DNA of 64,000 bases. Source: Pseudorhizobium tarimense (GTDB taxonomy: Bacteria > Pseudomonadota > Alphaproteobacteria > Rhizobiales > Rhizobiaceae). The translations under genes and the position numbers were made by a program. This document shows, in pieces, positions 8,937-16,593 of the stretch; position 1 is the stretch's first letter; each line of letters opens with the position of its first letter. Where the stretch lies: contig NZ_JALJRA010000006.1 in the NCBI RefSeq assembly GCF_022968135.1, positions 59,732 to 123,731 on the forward strand, written 5' to 3'. Under the pieces are notes generated by a model. That model was not told where the DNA came from. It made no database searches and was given only the letters and a program-made list of their open reading frames with translations.

Positions 8937-10110
8937 TTGGCTGATCGTCGGTGCAGGGTTCGCTGGAAGCGTTCTTGCCGAGCGTCTCGCCCGGGAGAGG
9001 GATGAACATGTACTCATCATTGACCGGCGGCCGCATATCGGGGGGAACGCATACGACCGCCATGACGCGGCCGGCTTGCTAATCCACCAGTACGGGCCCC
9101 ACATCTTTCACACGAACTCCGAGCAGATCTTTGACTATCTCTCAGCCTTCACAGGATGGAGGCACTACGAACACCGCGTACTGGCACAGGTGGATGGCCA
9201 GCTTGTCCCCATACCCATCAACCTCGACACAATTAACCGGCTCTATGGGCTCGAGCTGACGCCCGACGAACTTGCGCAATGGTTCCAGGCGCGCGCGGAG
9301 AAGGTGCAAGACATTCAAACGTCGGAGGATGTCGTTGTCAGCCAGGTCGGCCGAGAACTCTACGAGAAGTTCTTCCGCGGCTACACGCGCAAGCAATGGG
9401 GCGTTGACCCGTCCGAACTGGACAAGTCTGTCACAGCGCGAGTGCCAACCCGAACGAATAGCGACGATCGGTACTTCAACGACCAGTACCAGTACATGCC
9501 AAAGCACGGTTACACTCGGATGTTCGAGAACATGCTCGACCACCCGAACATCAAGATAATGCTCCAAACGGACTTTGAGGAGATCCGCAACGAAGTGGCC
9601 TTCCGCCGCCTCGTCTTTACCGGGCCCGTCGACGAATTCTTCGGCTATCGTTTCGGCAAACTCCCCTACCGCTCATTGCGCTTTCACCATGTGACCCATG
9701 AGAAGGAATGGCACCAGCCGGTTGCCGTGGTGAACTATCCGATGGAGCAGGATTACACGCGTGTTACGGAGTACAAGCACCTGACGGGGCAAAAGCATCC
9801 GCTCACGAGCCTCACCTACGAATATCCTTCTGACCTGGGGGATCCTTATTATCCGGTTCCGCGCCCGGAAAATGCACAGCGCTACAGGCTTTACGAAGCG
9901 CTTGCCAAATCCACCACCGACGTCTGGTTTGTCGGACGCCTCGCTACCTATCGGTACTACAACATGGACCAAGTCGTGGGGCAGGCACTGGCGACCTTCC
10001 GTCGGATCGACTCCTCTGTGCTGCGTCAAAGAAGAGGGACGTCCAATGGACACCGCCGAAGCGCGGATGGGATCGCCGCAGAAGCCTCGACCACCTTTCC
10101 AGCCCCTTGA
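8929..10110 (+). CDS. glf: UDP-galactopyranose mutase
   Basis: 393-aa flavoenzyme converting UDP-galactopyranose to UDP-galactofuranose, the donor for cell-surface galactofuranose. The FAD Rossmann motif is at residues 5-17 (LIVGAGFAGSVLAERL). Glf hallmarks follow: RPHIGGNAYD, YGPHIFHTNSE, FFRGYTRKQWG, PVAVVNYPMEQDYTRVTEYKH and FVGRLATYRYYNMDQVVGQAL. The length is typical. It overlaps the upstream glycosyltransferase by 8 bp, and the GH1-fusion gene starts inside its end (10046), so all three are probably translated together. The last 30 residues (after about 360) are an extension rich in Arg and Ser. Confidence 0.95.
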   Translation: MFDWLIVGAGFAGSVLAERLARERDEHVLIIDRRPHIGGNAYDRHDAAGLLIHQYGPHIFHTNSEQIFDYLSAFTGWRHYEHRVLAQVDGQLVPIPINLDTINRLYGLELTPDELAQWFQARAEKVQDIQTSEDVVVSQVGRELYEKFFRGYTRKQWGVDPSELDKSVTARVPTRTNSDDRYFNDQYQYMPKHGYTRMFENMLDHPNIKIMLQTDFEEIRNEVAFRRLVFTGPVDEFFGYRFGKLPYRSLRFHHVTHEKEWHQPVAVVNYPMEQDYTRVTEYKHLTGQKHPLTSLTYEYPSDLGDPYYPVPRPENAQRYRLYEALAKSTTDVWFVGRLATYRYYNMDQVVGQALATFRRIDSSVLRQRRGTSNGHRRSADGIAAEASTTFPAP

Positions 10111-12166
10111 GCTTTGGGGCGGGCTTGAATGCACAATTGCCCGGTTGTGCGATGGCTATCGGGATCAGTTTCGCGAAACCGGTCACCAGGAGCGGCCGGG
10201 AGATCTCGATGAGATTGCCAAACTCGGCATCCGAACGCTTCGTTACCCGGTCCTGTGGGAATCGGTATCTCCTGATGATCCCGGCCAAGTAGATTTCAGC
10301 TGGCATGATTCGCGATTGGCGAGACTGAGGGAGCTTGGAATCGAGCCCATCATTGGCCTCCTTCACCATGGCAGCGGACCGCGTTACACGAACCTCCTTG
10401 ATCCTGCATTCCCGGCTCTTTTCGCGCAGCACGCCGCCCGCGTTGCTGAACGATATCCCTACCTTCGCGCCTTCACCCCGGTGAACGAGCCGCTCACGAC
10501 GGCGCGCTTCTCCGGCCTCTATGGTGTCTGGTATCCGCACAAGACCGACATTCGCTCTTTTGCTCGAGCCTTCATCAACCAGTGCCTGGCGACTGTATCT
10601 GCGATGGAGGCCATTAGGTCCGTTATTCCCGATGCAAAGCTTGTGCAGACGGAGGACCTGGGCAAGACGTTTAGCTCAAAGCTGCTGCAATATCAGGCGG
10701 ATTACGAGAATGAACGGCGCTGGCTGACCTTCGACCTGCTCTTTGGCCGCCTTACACCGCGCCACTCGTGGTACCCGATACTCCAGGACTACGGGATCCG
10801 CGAGTATGAGCTACAGGATATAGCCGACAGAGCCTGCCCCCCTGACGTCATTGGTATAAATCACTATCTTACCAGCGAGCGTTTCCTTGAAGATCGTGAA
10901 GATCGATGGCCTGCTGGTCACCCTGTGGGCGGTAATGGCAGGCACCGGTACGCCGACCTGGAAGCAATCCGCATGGACCTGCCGGAAGAAGCGCTAGGGC
11001 TTGAGGCAAGACTGATGGAGGTCTGGGAGCGATATCAGACGGCCATCGCAGTCACTGAAGTTCACCATGGGTGCAGCCGTGACGAACAACTGCGCTGGCT
11101 TATGGAGGCTTGGCAGGCCGCTTCCCAGCTGAGAGAAAAGGGAGTGGCCATTAAAGCCGTCACCATCTGGTCGATGTTCGGGGCCATCGACTGGAACAGC
11201 CTGTTGCAGATTGACCAGGGTTGCTACGAACCTGGATCTTTCGACATCCGAGCCGAAAAGCCTCGCTCAACGGCGCTGGCTACAGCAGCAAGGGCGTTGG
11301 CTACGGAGGGGAGGTTCGATCACCCCGTTCTCGACACCGCGGGTTGGTGGCGTCGCGCCGATCGGTTCTATTGGCCTCCACCCCGCGCTTTAAACAAGAC
11401 AGCGCCTGCCCGCAGGCTAATCTTGATGGCCGGAGAAGGTCCTTACCGACTAGCACTGGAGGGTGTCTTGCGTCATCGCGGGCTGGATTTCGAGCCCGTC
11501 TGTTGCGCGGAGCTCGATATGACGGACATGCTCTCCGCGGGGCGGATGCTTGACGAACGCCGTGCTTGGGCGATCATTCGTTCGCCGTCAGTTCAGAGTA
11601 AGGTGCCACAGGCTGCCATTCTGGCTGCCGCAGCATCACGCGGACTACCAGTGTTGACATTCACAGTCGCTTCTCTGTCGAGCCAAACCCGCACGGATTT
11701 GCATGTCACGGCGCGCGAACAAGTCTGGGACCACGGCTCTTTGGATGCGACAGGACCAAACCTGGTGATCTCGGTCAACCGGCCCTTTAGCGTGTGGGAG
11801 CGTGAGAACTTGCTGTTTCAGATCCTCGAGCATGTCCGACGCGGGGAAACTATCGAGTTTTGCGCGATGACCTCGGCGAGCGCCGCATACATGCCAGATG
11901 TCTTCCATGCAGGGCTCGATCTTTTGATCGATGGAGTGCGAGGTTCCTGCTGCTTGGAGAACGTCAGCGACAAGTCCTGGTTTGATTTCGCGCGATGGTT
12001 CGCGGCGAGCGCGGGGCTTGAGGAAGATTTGATTGCGCGAACCGACCTTAGTGCCGCGCTTAAGAGCCCAAGCCTATCTCCTGCCATCCATCGCCTGATG
12101 CCAAGCCTAGACGACGCCGCGGGTCGATACCTCAGTAGCCTTAATGCATGTGCCTGCACCAGGTAA
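10046..12166 (+). CDS. Fusion of GH1 glycosidase-like domain and RmlD-like sugar-nucleotide reductase domain
   Basis: 706 aa from the ATG at 10046, preceded by AGAGGGA and overlapping the glf end by 65 bp. Residues 20-420 are a family 1 glycoside hydrolase-like barrel. The acid/base glutamate is in TPVNEP (E148), the nucleophile position is in AVTEVHHG (E338), and KLGIRTLRYPVLWESVSP and DVIGINHY are also GH1-like. Residues 457-706 resemble dTDP-4-dehydrorhamnose reductase (RmlD), with AYMPDVFHAGLDLLIDG near residue 620. However, the glycine-rich nucleotide motif is degenerate (MAGEGPYRL) and no YxxxK is visible, so the domain may bind rather than reduce. There is no signal peptide. It is likely involved in making or editing the galactofuranose-containing glycan. 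Confidence 0.8.
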   Translation: MDTAEARMGSPQKPRPPFQPLELWGGLECTIARLCDGYRDQFRETGHQERPGDLDEIAKLGIRTLRYPVLWESVSPDDPGQVDFSWHDSRLARLRELGIEPIIGLLHHGSGPRYTNLLDPAFPALFAQHAARVAERYPYLRAFTPVNEPLTTARFSGLYGVWYPHKTDIRSFARAFINQCLATVSAMEAIRSVIPDAKLVQTEDLGKTFSSKLLQYQADYENERRWLTFDLLFGRLTPRHSWYPILQDYGIREYELQDIADRACPPDVIGINHYLTSERFLEDREDRWPAGHPVGGNGRHRYADLEAIRMDLPEEALGLEARLMEVWERYQTAIAVTEVHHGCSRDEQLRWLMEAWQAASQLREKGVAIKAVTIWSMFGAIDWNSLLQIDQGCYEPGSFDIRAEKPRSTALATAARALATEGRFDHPVLDTAGWWRRADRFYWPPPRALNKTAPARRLILMAGEGPYRLALEGVLRHRGLDFEPVCCAELDMTDMLSAGRMLDERRAWAIIRSPSVQSKVPQAAILAAAASRGLPVLTFTVASLSSQTRTDLHVTAREQVWDHGSLDATGPNLVISVNRPFSVWERENLLFQILEHVRRGETIEFCAMTSASAAYMPDVFHAGLDLLIDGVRGSCCLENVSDKSWFDFARWFAASAGLEEDLIARTDLSAALKSPSLSPAIHRLMPSLDDAAGRYLSSLNACACTR

Positions 12167-12953
12167 TGCAGGCGCTTGTTGAGCAAGTGATATGAAATCG
12201 GGCTTGTTGTAGGGGGCGTAATTGGCAAACCAGCGTTCCTCACGCTGTTAGGTTGGACGCAGATCAAGACCAAGACCACTGAATCTTTTCGTATTCTGGA
12301 GAAAGGCGATTTCTCTCGTCGTACCGGGATTGTCGTGCACTGTCCGCCGGCTGATGCTTTCAGGGAGAGCGAAGAACCCCACGCGATTGCAACTCGGAAG
12401 ACAAGCCCGCTCGGGCTGCTGAACTGAAGTTTACCAATCCTCCGTTAACTTAAACTCTCAGATCTTGGGCCATCGGTTCGATTCCGCTCAAGACGTAATG
12501 CAGGCGGCATCGCTACCCGATCTATCGCTCCAGATCGCAGACCACGTTCTGAGCGGCGCTTCGCCAATCTGCTTTCCATTTTGGGTGATGGACGTGCCCA
12601 GCCGACTTCGTCCGATGCTATGATCAGAGTTTCGATTGCCTGCGCTTCGTTGAAGGCGTTGATCAGGCCCGTGTTTGGCGCCTGATCCTGTTGAGAGGGC
12701 GACCGCCAGCATGAAGGGGTCAAGGTAACGGGAACGTCCTCGTCCAGAAACGGACATCCTGGCGCTGATGTTGTCACCCCCGCTAGGCGGAAGTCGTTCG
12801 AGGTCTGATTAGCCCTGACGGCGGGTTGCTCCAGGATCTTGTTCACCCATCGTTACATGGCGCTGATGCTGGCTATGCGCCGAGCGTGGCGACGGCAATG
12901 GAGGGACCAGGTCATTGCGGGAGAACAGAGCAAACATGATTGTCAACTCGACG
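12167..12953. other. Gene-poor stretch of 787 bp
   Basis: Lies between the convergent GH1-fusion gene and the DUF6894 gene. Open frames on the minus strand (12445-12846 and 12488-12757) have no ribosome binding site, odd composition and no motif I know. Probably decayed DNA. Confidence 0.55.
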
Positions 12954-13205
12954 CTACTCGCAAATCCAAGGCGCTAGTTCCGAAAGAACTTCTTTGAAGG
13001 AAACTGACGCTAGTTCTACACCTGTTTCATCCGCAATAACCATGACAGCAGGGCCGAAGACGCGGCCGGAGCGGATGCGCTCACTGATGAGGCTGCGAAC
13101 ATCCTCTTTGGCTGAGGCAAGGGCGGCTGCTGGGTCCGGCAGCTCAGTCCCATCTGGATCTTTAAGGAAGATCTCGTCGCGGAGGTGGAAAAAGAACTTC
13201 GGCAT
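12954..13205 (-). CDS. DUF6894 family small protein
   Basis: 83 aa beginning MPKFFFHLRD, followed by DPDGTELPDPAAALASAKEDVRSL and ending in a predicted strand (AVMVIADETGVELASVSF). This is the standard pattern of the DUF6894 proteins common and multicopy in Rhizobiales, whose function is unknown. No Shine-Dalgarno sequence precedes the ATG. A GGAAC-N18-TT promoter ends only 9 bp before it, which predicts a leaderless or nearly leaderless mRNA. It is divergent from the Crp/Fnr gene. Confidence 0.8.
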   Translation of the reverse strand: MPKFFFHLRDEIFLKDPDGTELPDPAAALASAKEDVRSLISERIRSGRVFGPAVMVIADETGVELASVSFKEVLSELAPWICE

Positions 13206-13213
13206 ACGCGATG

Positions 13214-13238
13214 AACTATCGCGGCTTTAGGAAGTTCC
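13214..13238 (-). promoter_or_regulatory. Candidate EcfG/RpoE2 promoter for the DUF6894 gene
   Basis: Minus-strand GGAAC (13238-13234), 18 bases, TT (13215-13214). The TT lies 9 bp upstream of the DUF6894 ATG, so transcription should begin at or next to the start codon. Confidence 0.6.
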
Positions 13239-13281
13239 TAGCTGTTGCCGTACCGAGGCGCAGCTTTAAAATCAGCCTTCG

Positions 13282-13306
13282 GGAACTGAACCCTCTTCTC
13301 CATCTT
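13282..13306 (+). promoter_or_regulatory. Candidate EcfG/RpoE2 promoter for the Crp/Fnr gene
   Basis: GGAAC (13282-13286), 18 bases, TT (13305-13306), 33 bp before the ATG at 13340. It supports that start over the upstream in-frame ATG at 13211, which would place the promoter inside the gene. Confidence 0.65.
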
Positions 13307-13339
13307 TCAGTGAGAATTGCAAGGAGCCTGCGAGACCGC

Positions 13340-14044
13340 ATGATCGAAACCAACAACCACCTCCTCAAGCAACTATCGTCACAAGATGCAGCGCTGCTGA
13401 CGCCGATGCTGGAGCATGTTGATCTTAAGCAGAATGACATCCTATTCGAACCCTTGCAGGAAATCCCATACGTTTACTTCTTCAACGGTGGCCTTTCCTC
13501 AGAAGTGGCCACTAATGCAGATGGCCAGCGAATCGAGGTCGGATGCATCGGCTATGAAGGGTTCTCCAGCGTTCCTGTGATCCTGGGTGCCGGTAGTTCG
13601 CCTCACCGTAGCTTCATGCAGGCTGGTGCATCGGCGCTCAGGATAGGATCTGCTGATTTAAGGGGGGCGATGGCGGCAAGTTTAACTCTATCATCGCTGC
13701 TTATGCGGTTTGCCCACGTCTTCATGTGCCAGATCGCCGCGACAGCTCTCGCCGACGGCCGCTACAAAGTCGAACAACGCCTGGCTCGCTGGCTGCTCAT
13801 GTCGCAGGACAGGCTTGGCCAGGAATTGCCCCTTACGCACGACTTTCTCGGTCTTATGCTCGGTGTCAGGCGTCCGAGCGTTACGGATGCTCTGCATGTT
13901 CTGGAAGGAGAGCGGGCGATCACTGCGGAGCGCATGCTGATCAAAGTCAGAGATCGGTCCAAACTTGAGACCTTTGCGGGCGATGCCTATGGCGCTCCTG
14001 AGGCCGAATACCGGCGCGTGATCTCCCACAAGTGGCCAGCATAA
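13340..14044 (+). CDS. Crp/Fnr-family transcriptional regulator
   Basis: 234 aa from the ATG at 13340 (AAGGAG 13 bases upstream). The cyclic-nucleotide-binding-like domain (about 15-130) contains LLTPMLEHVDLKQNDILFEP and YFFNGGLSSEVA. The C-terminal helix-turn-helix (about 160-215) contains DFLGLMLGVRRPSVTDALHVLE. There is no cysteine cluster, so it is not an Fnr-type oxygen sensor. It belongs to the rhizobial group of short Crp-like regulators often found in stress loci. The candidate stress promoter just upstream suggests that it relays the general stress response to further genes. Confidence 0.85.
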   Translation: MIETNNHLLKQLSSQDAALLTPMLEHVDLKQNDILFEPLQEIPYVYFFNGGLSSEVATNADGQRIEVGCIGYEGFSSVPVILGAGSSPHRSFMQAGASALRIGSADLRGAMAASLTLSSLLMRFAHVFMCQIAATALADGRYKVEQRLARWLLMSQDRLGQELPLTHDFLGLMLGVRRPSVTDALHVLEGERAITAERMLIKVRDRSKLETFAGDAYGAPEAEYRRVISHKWPA

Positions 14045-14172
14045 CAGTGTCAGGCTGACGCCGTAGCCGAGATGCCGGCAGTAACGGCGCAAGCTCGGCT
14101 ACCTTGTCGTCACTGACGCGGAGCACCGAACTCTCCAGGGCGTTGGAGGTGGAACCTCGGCATACGTGAGGA

Positions 14173-14465
14173 TCAGGCAGCCATCATCTCGTGGGTTGCG
14201 GACGCAACTGAACCAGGATCATAAGGCTTAGGGAGTGAAGCGTCCGACGAGGGGAGATCGCCTCGGTTGAACAAGTGTTTGCCGGAGGTAATGATGATCT
14301 TGATCGGCGGCCAGCGCCCCCGAACAAGCTCGGCGAGAGCCAGCCCGTCCAGGTCACCAGGCACATGTCTATGTCCGTAAAGAGGACCTCGATTCCAGGA
14401 TGTAGAACAATTTGCTCTATGGCCAGCCGCGCACTACAAGCCTCGAACACCCCCAGACCGAGATC
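14173..14465 (-). pseudogene. Response regulator receiver domain, frameshifted remnant
   Basis: Two minus-strand frames together spell a CheY-like receiver. The first gives VFEACSARLAIEQIVLHPGIEVLFTDIDM, with the phosphoacceptor aspartate in TDIDM. After a shift near 14364 the second gives PGDLDGLALAELVRGRWPPIKIIITSG and ends SLPKPYDP with the conserved lysine. The frame change looks like two extra bases after ATG. The N-terminal strand and acidic pocket are missing. A stand-alone receiver of this type is common in Rhizobiales stress loci; this copy should be inactive. Confidence 0.75.
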
Positions 14466-14474
14466 GGAACGGCG

Positions 14475-14800
14475 GTCGGGCGCCCGGTGATCCTTTGCCG
14501 TCAGGTGGTTCTAGCTGCTGATCTTGAGGCAGAACTCCTGTCTTTGCTCGGCCCGGTTGGCTGGACGAGTGGCGTATGCCAGACCCTGCCGTCCGAGATG
14601 TTTTTCCGGCGCAGCCATATATGCTCGTTGCAGTAGCGGCTGGATGGTTGGAACTGGAGCTCGGTGGGGCGGGCGGGCGAGAGGTCAGGTTGAGTCCTGG
14701 AGACGCCGCCGCCATTGCGGCAGGCTGTATTATCGTAGTCACCTTGCGAGTGCCGACTTGGCGGCGTTGGAAGCTCTGCCGCTTCACGCCGACCAAACCC
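14475..14800 (+). pseudogene. Decayed cupin (YjlB-like) gene
   Basis: Fragments of one cupin fold appear in successive plus-strand frames. RPVILCRQVVLAADLEAELLSLLGPVGW (from about 14475) matches the N-terminus of YjlB-like cupins. Then, in another frame from about 14610, comes MLVAVAAGWLELELGG with REVRLSPGDAAAIAAGC, the core GD-containing strand. A third frame holds the possible end. The HHYHSTAHE metal motif expected between them is lost. At least two frameshifts make it non-functional. Confidence 0.6.
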
Positions 14801-15083
14801 TCCAGCGAAGGCGGCCGAACGCACCCCAGCTTAGGGACTTTTTTCCCTTCACGTTCCGGAAGTAGGCCCTCTCTCAGAACGCGGCGTGTGGCTGAGGGAG
14901 TTCTGGCTGTGAAGCCAGTGGCCCGGCGTCTGCTGGAGTGGCATGAGCCAATGGACCGCCTGCGCCCTGGTTGTTGAGTTGGGTCAATTCGATTTTTTCT
15001 GGTTGCACATTATGTGATCTCGGACGGCTGGCTATTTCACCAACACCGCCACTTGACGATCACGAGTCGCGATGCGAAGAGGC
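14801..15083. other. Gene-free stretch
   Basis: No supported gene between the cupin remnant and the SDR gene. Together with 14045-14475 this makes about 1 kb of decayed sequence. Confidence 0.5.
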
Positions 15084-15896
15084 TCACCCATTGTCACGGA
15101 ACTCCGGGTAAAGCGACATGCCGCCGTCGACGAACAACGTTGTTCCGGTCACATAATCGGCCTCATCTGACGCCAACCAGACGACGGCCCTTGCAACGTC
15201 TTCAGGCTCGCCGATCCTGCCATACGGTATGAGCCGAAGAAGATTTGTCAGGGCCTCCTCTGTTTCCCATGCCTCCTGATTGATGGGCGTCCTGATAGCC
15301 CCAGGAGCGATCGCATTGACACGTATTCCTTCGGCCGCAACCTCTTGGGCGAGCGACTGCGTCAACATACGTACTCCACCTTTGGAGGAGGCATAGTTGA
15401 CGTGCCCCGCCCAAGGGATGATCTCGTGGACTGAGCTCATCGCGATGATATTGCCGGCGCTCCGGCTTGGAGCATCTTTCCGCGGTTGGGCGCGAAAGCT
15501 GCGAACTGCCTCACGGGCGCAGAGGAACTGACCCGTAAGGTTCACATCGATCACTGTCTTCCAGTCCTCCAGGGTCATGTCGCCGATCGCGGCATCTTTC
15601 TGCACCCCTGCATTGGAGATCAGAACATCAACGCGCCCAAAGGCAGACACTGTCTCAGCGAACATACGGATGACGTCTTCTTCGCGCGAAACATCCGCCT
15701 GCACCGCTATGGCCCTGCCACCCGCCTTGATGATACCCTCAACCAGTTCTTCCGCAGGCTCATCATGAGATCGATGATTGACAACGACGCTGGCACCCTC
15801 CCGTGCCATGGCTTGCGCGACGGCTAGCCCAATACCGGAGCTCGCGCCTGTGACGATAGCTACATGATTGGTAAGTCGGCCCGCGGAATTGGACAT
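15084..15896 (-). CDS. SDR-family oxidoreductase (glucose 1-dehydrogenase-like)
   Basis: 270-aa classical short-chain dehydrogenase. It has the cofactor motif TGASSGIG (residues 16-23), NAG in ISNAGVQ, the catalytic serine in AMSSVHEI and YASSK (active-site Tyr and Lys). The C-terminus has PGAIRTPIN and DYVTGTTLFVDGGM. An arginine and histidine in NHRSHDE after the second strand suggest NADPH preference. It starts at an ATG with AGGAG five bases upstream. It stands alone among oxidative-stress genes, and the substrate is unknown. Confidence 0.9.
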   Translation of the reverse strand: MSNSAGRLTNHVAIVTGASSGIGLAVAQAMAREGASVVVNHRSHDEPAEELVEGIIKAGGRAIAVQADVSREEDVIRMFAETVSAFGRVDVLISNAGVQKDAAIGDMTLEDWKTVIDVNLTGQFLCAREAVRSFRAQPRKDAPSRSAGNIIAMSSVHEIIPWAGHVNYASSKGGVRMLTQSLAQEVAAEGIRVNAIAPGAIRTPINQEAWETEEALTNLLRLIPYGRIGEPEDVARAVVWLASDEADYVTGTTLFVDGGMSLYPEFRDNG

Positions 15897-16011
15897 GACA
15901 TCTCCTGGTCGGAGCCCTGACCTATTTACCGGACCGGCTCTTGTATTCGTAGTTGCAGCGGGCGCCCTCGGTGGGTGACTTCGGGAGCCACTGCACCACC
16001 CAGCAGGTGGA

Positions 16012-16512
16012 TCACCCGGTCGCTTGCTCAGCGGCTGCGTTGAGCGTCTGCTCTGCCAAATCGGTCAGCAACTCGTCCGTCTTCTTTTCTTCATTAAGCG
16101 TCGTTTCCAGAAGCTTTGCGGCATCGTCCATGCCAAGCTGGCTTGCCCAGCTCTTGAGCGTGCCGTAGCGGCTGATCTCGTAATGTTCGACAGCCTGAGC
16201 TGCCGCGAGAAGGCCAGCATCGAGAGCAGGCGAACCTTTGAACTCTTCCATGATCTCTTCAGCTTCGTCCAGAATGCCCTCAATTGCGGGACAGGTCTTG
16301 CCACGTGGACGCTTGCCGATCAGCTCGAAGACTTGCTGCAGACGTTCTACCTGCTCTTCCGTCTCCTCCCGGTGTTTTTCAAATGCAGCCTTGAGCTGCT
16401 CGTCCTGCGCACCGCGGGCCATCTTCCGCAGTCCGCTGATGATCTTCCGTTCTGCGTAATAGACGTCTCTGAGTGTGTCGTAGAAAAGGTCGTCGATTGT
16501 CTTGTTGGCCAA
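16012..16512 (-). CDS. Ferritin-like DUF892 protein (YciE/YciF family)
   Basis: 166 aa. The start (KTIDDLFYDTLRDVYYAERKI) and the helical bundle with LRKMARGAQDEQLKAAFEKHREETEEQVERL fit the YciF/DUF892 ferritin-like family. Candidate metal ligands are in YAERKI, KHREET and AVEHYEISRYG. Family members are induced by stress; their enzymatic role is not settled. A TTG start at 16512 follows AGGAGG nine bases upstream. The GGAAC-N18-TT motif 32 bp upstream supports general stress control. Confidence 0.88.
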   Translation of the reverse strand: MANKTIDDLFYDTLRDVYYAERKIISGLRKMARGAQDEQLKAAFEKHREETEEQVERLQQVFELIGKRPRGKTCPAIEGILDEAEEIMEEFKGSPALDAGLLAAAQAVEHYEISRYGTLKSWASQLGMDDAAKLLETTLNEEKKTDELLTDLAEQTLNAAAEQATG

Positions 16513-16543
16513 GGTAGGGTCCTCCTGCGTTCGCAGCGAAGCA

Positions 16544-16568
16544 AACCTGCACGAGGCGCCAGAGTTCC
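16544..16568 (-). promoter_or_regulatory. Candidate EcfG/RpoE2 promoter for the DUF892 gene
   Basis: Minus-strand GGAAC (16568-16564), 18 bases, TT (16545-16544), 31 bp before the TTG start at 16512. Confidence 0.65.
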
Positions 16569-16593
16569 CGCAGCCGGGAGCGGGTGGCTCCGA

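Noticed and set aside
12472..12490. GGTTCGATTCC resembling a tRNA T arm, possible attachment site
   Set aside because: Only three to four pairs can form around the loop and no acceptor or other arms fit; too weak.
12445..12846. 133-aa open frame on the minus strand
   Set aside because: No ribosome binding site, no motif, unusual amino acid mix and overlapping frames of similar length; likely chance in GC-rich decayed DNA.
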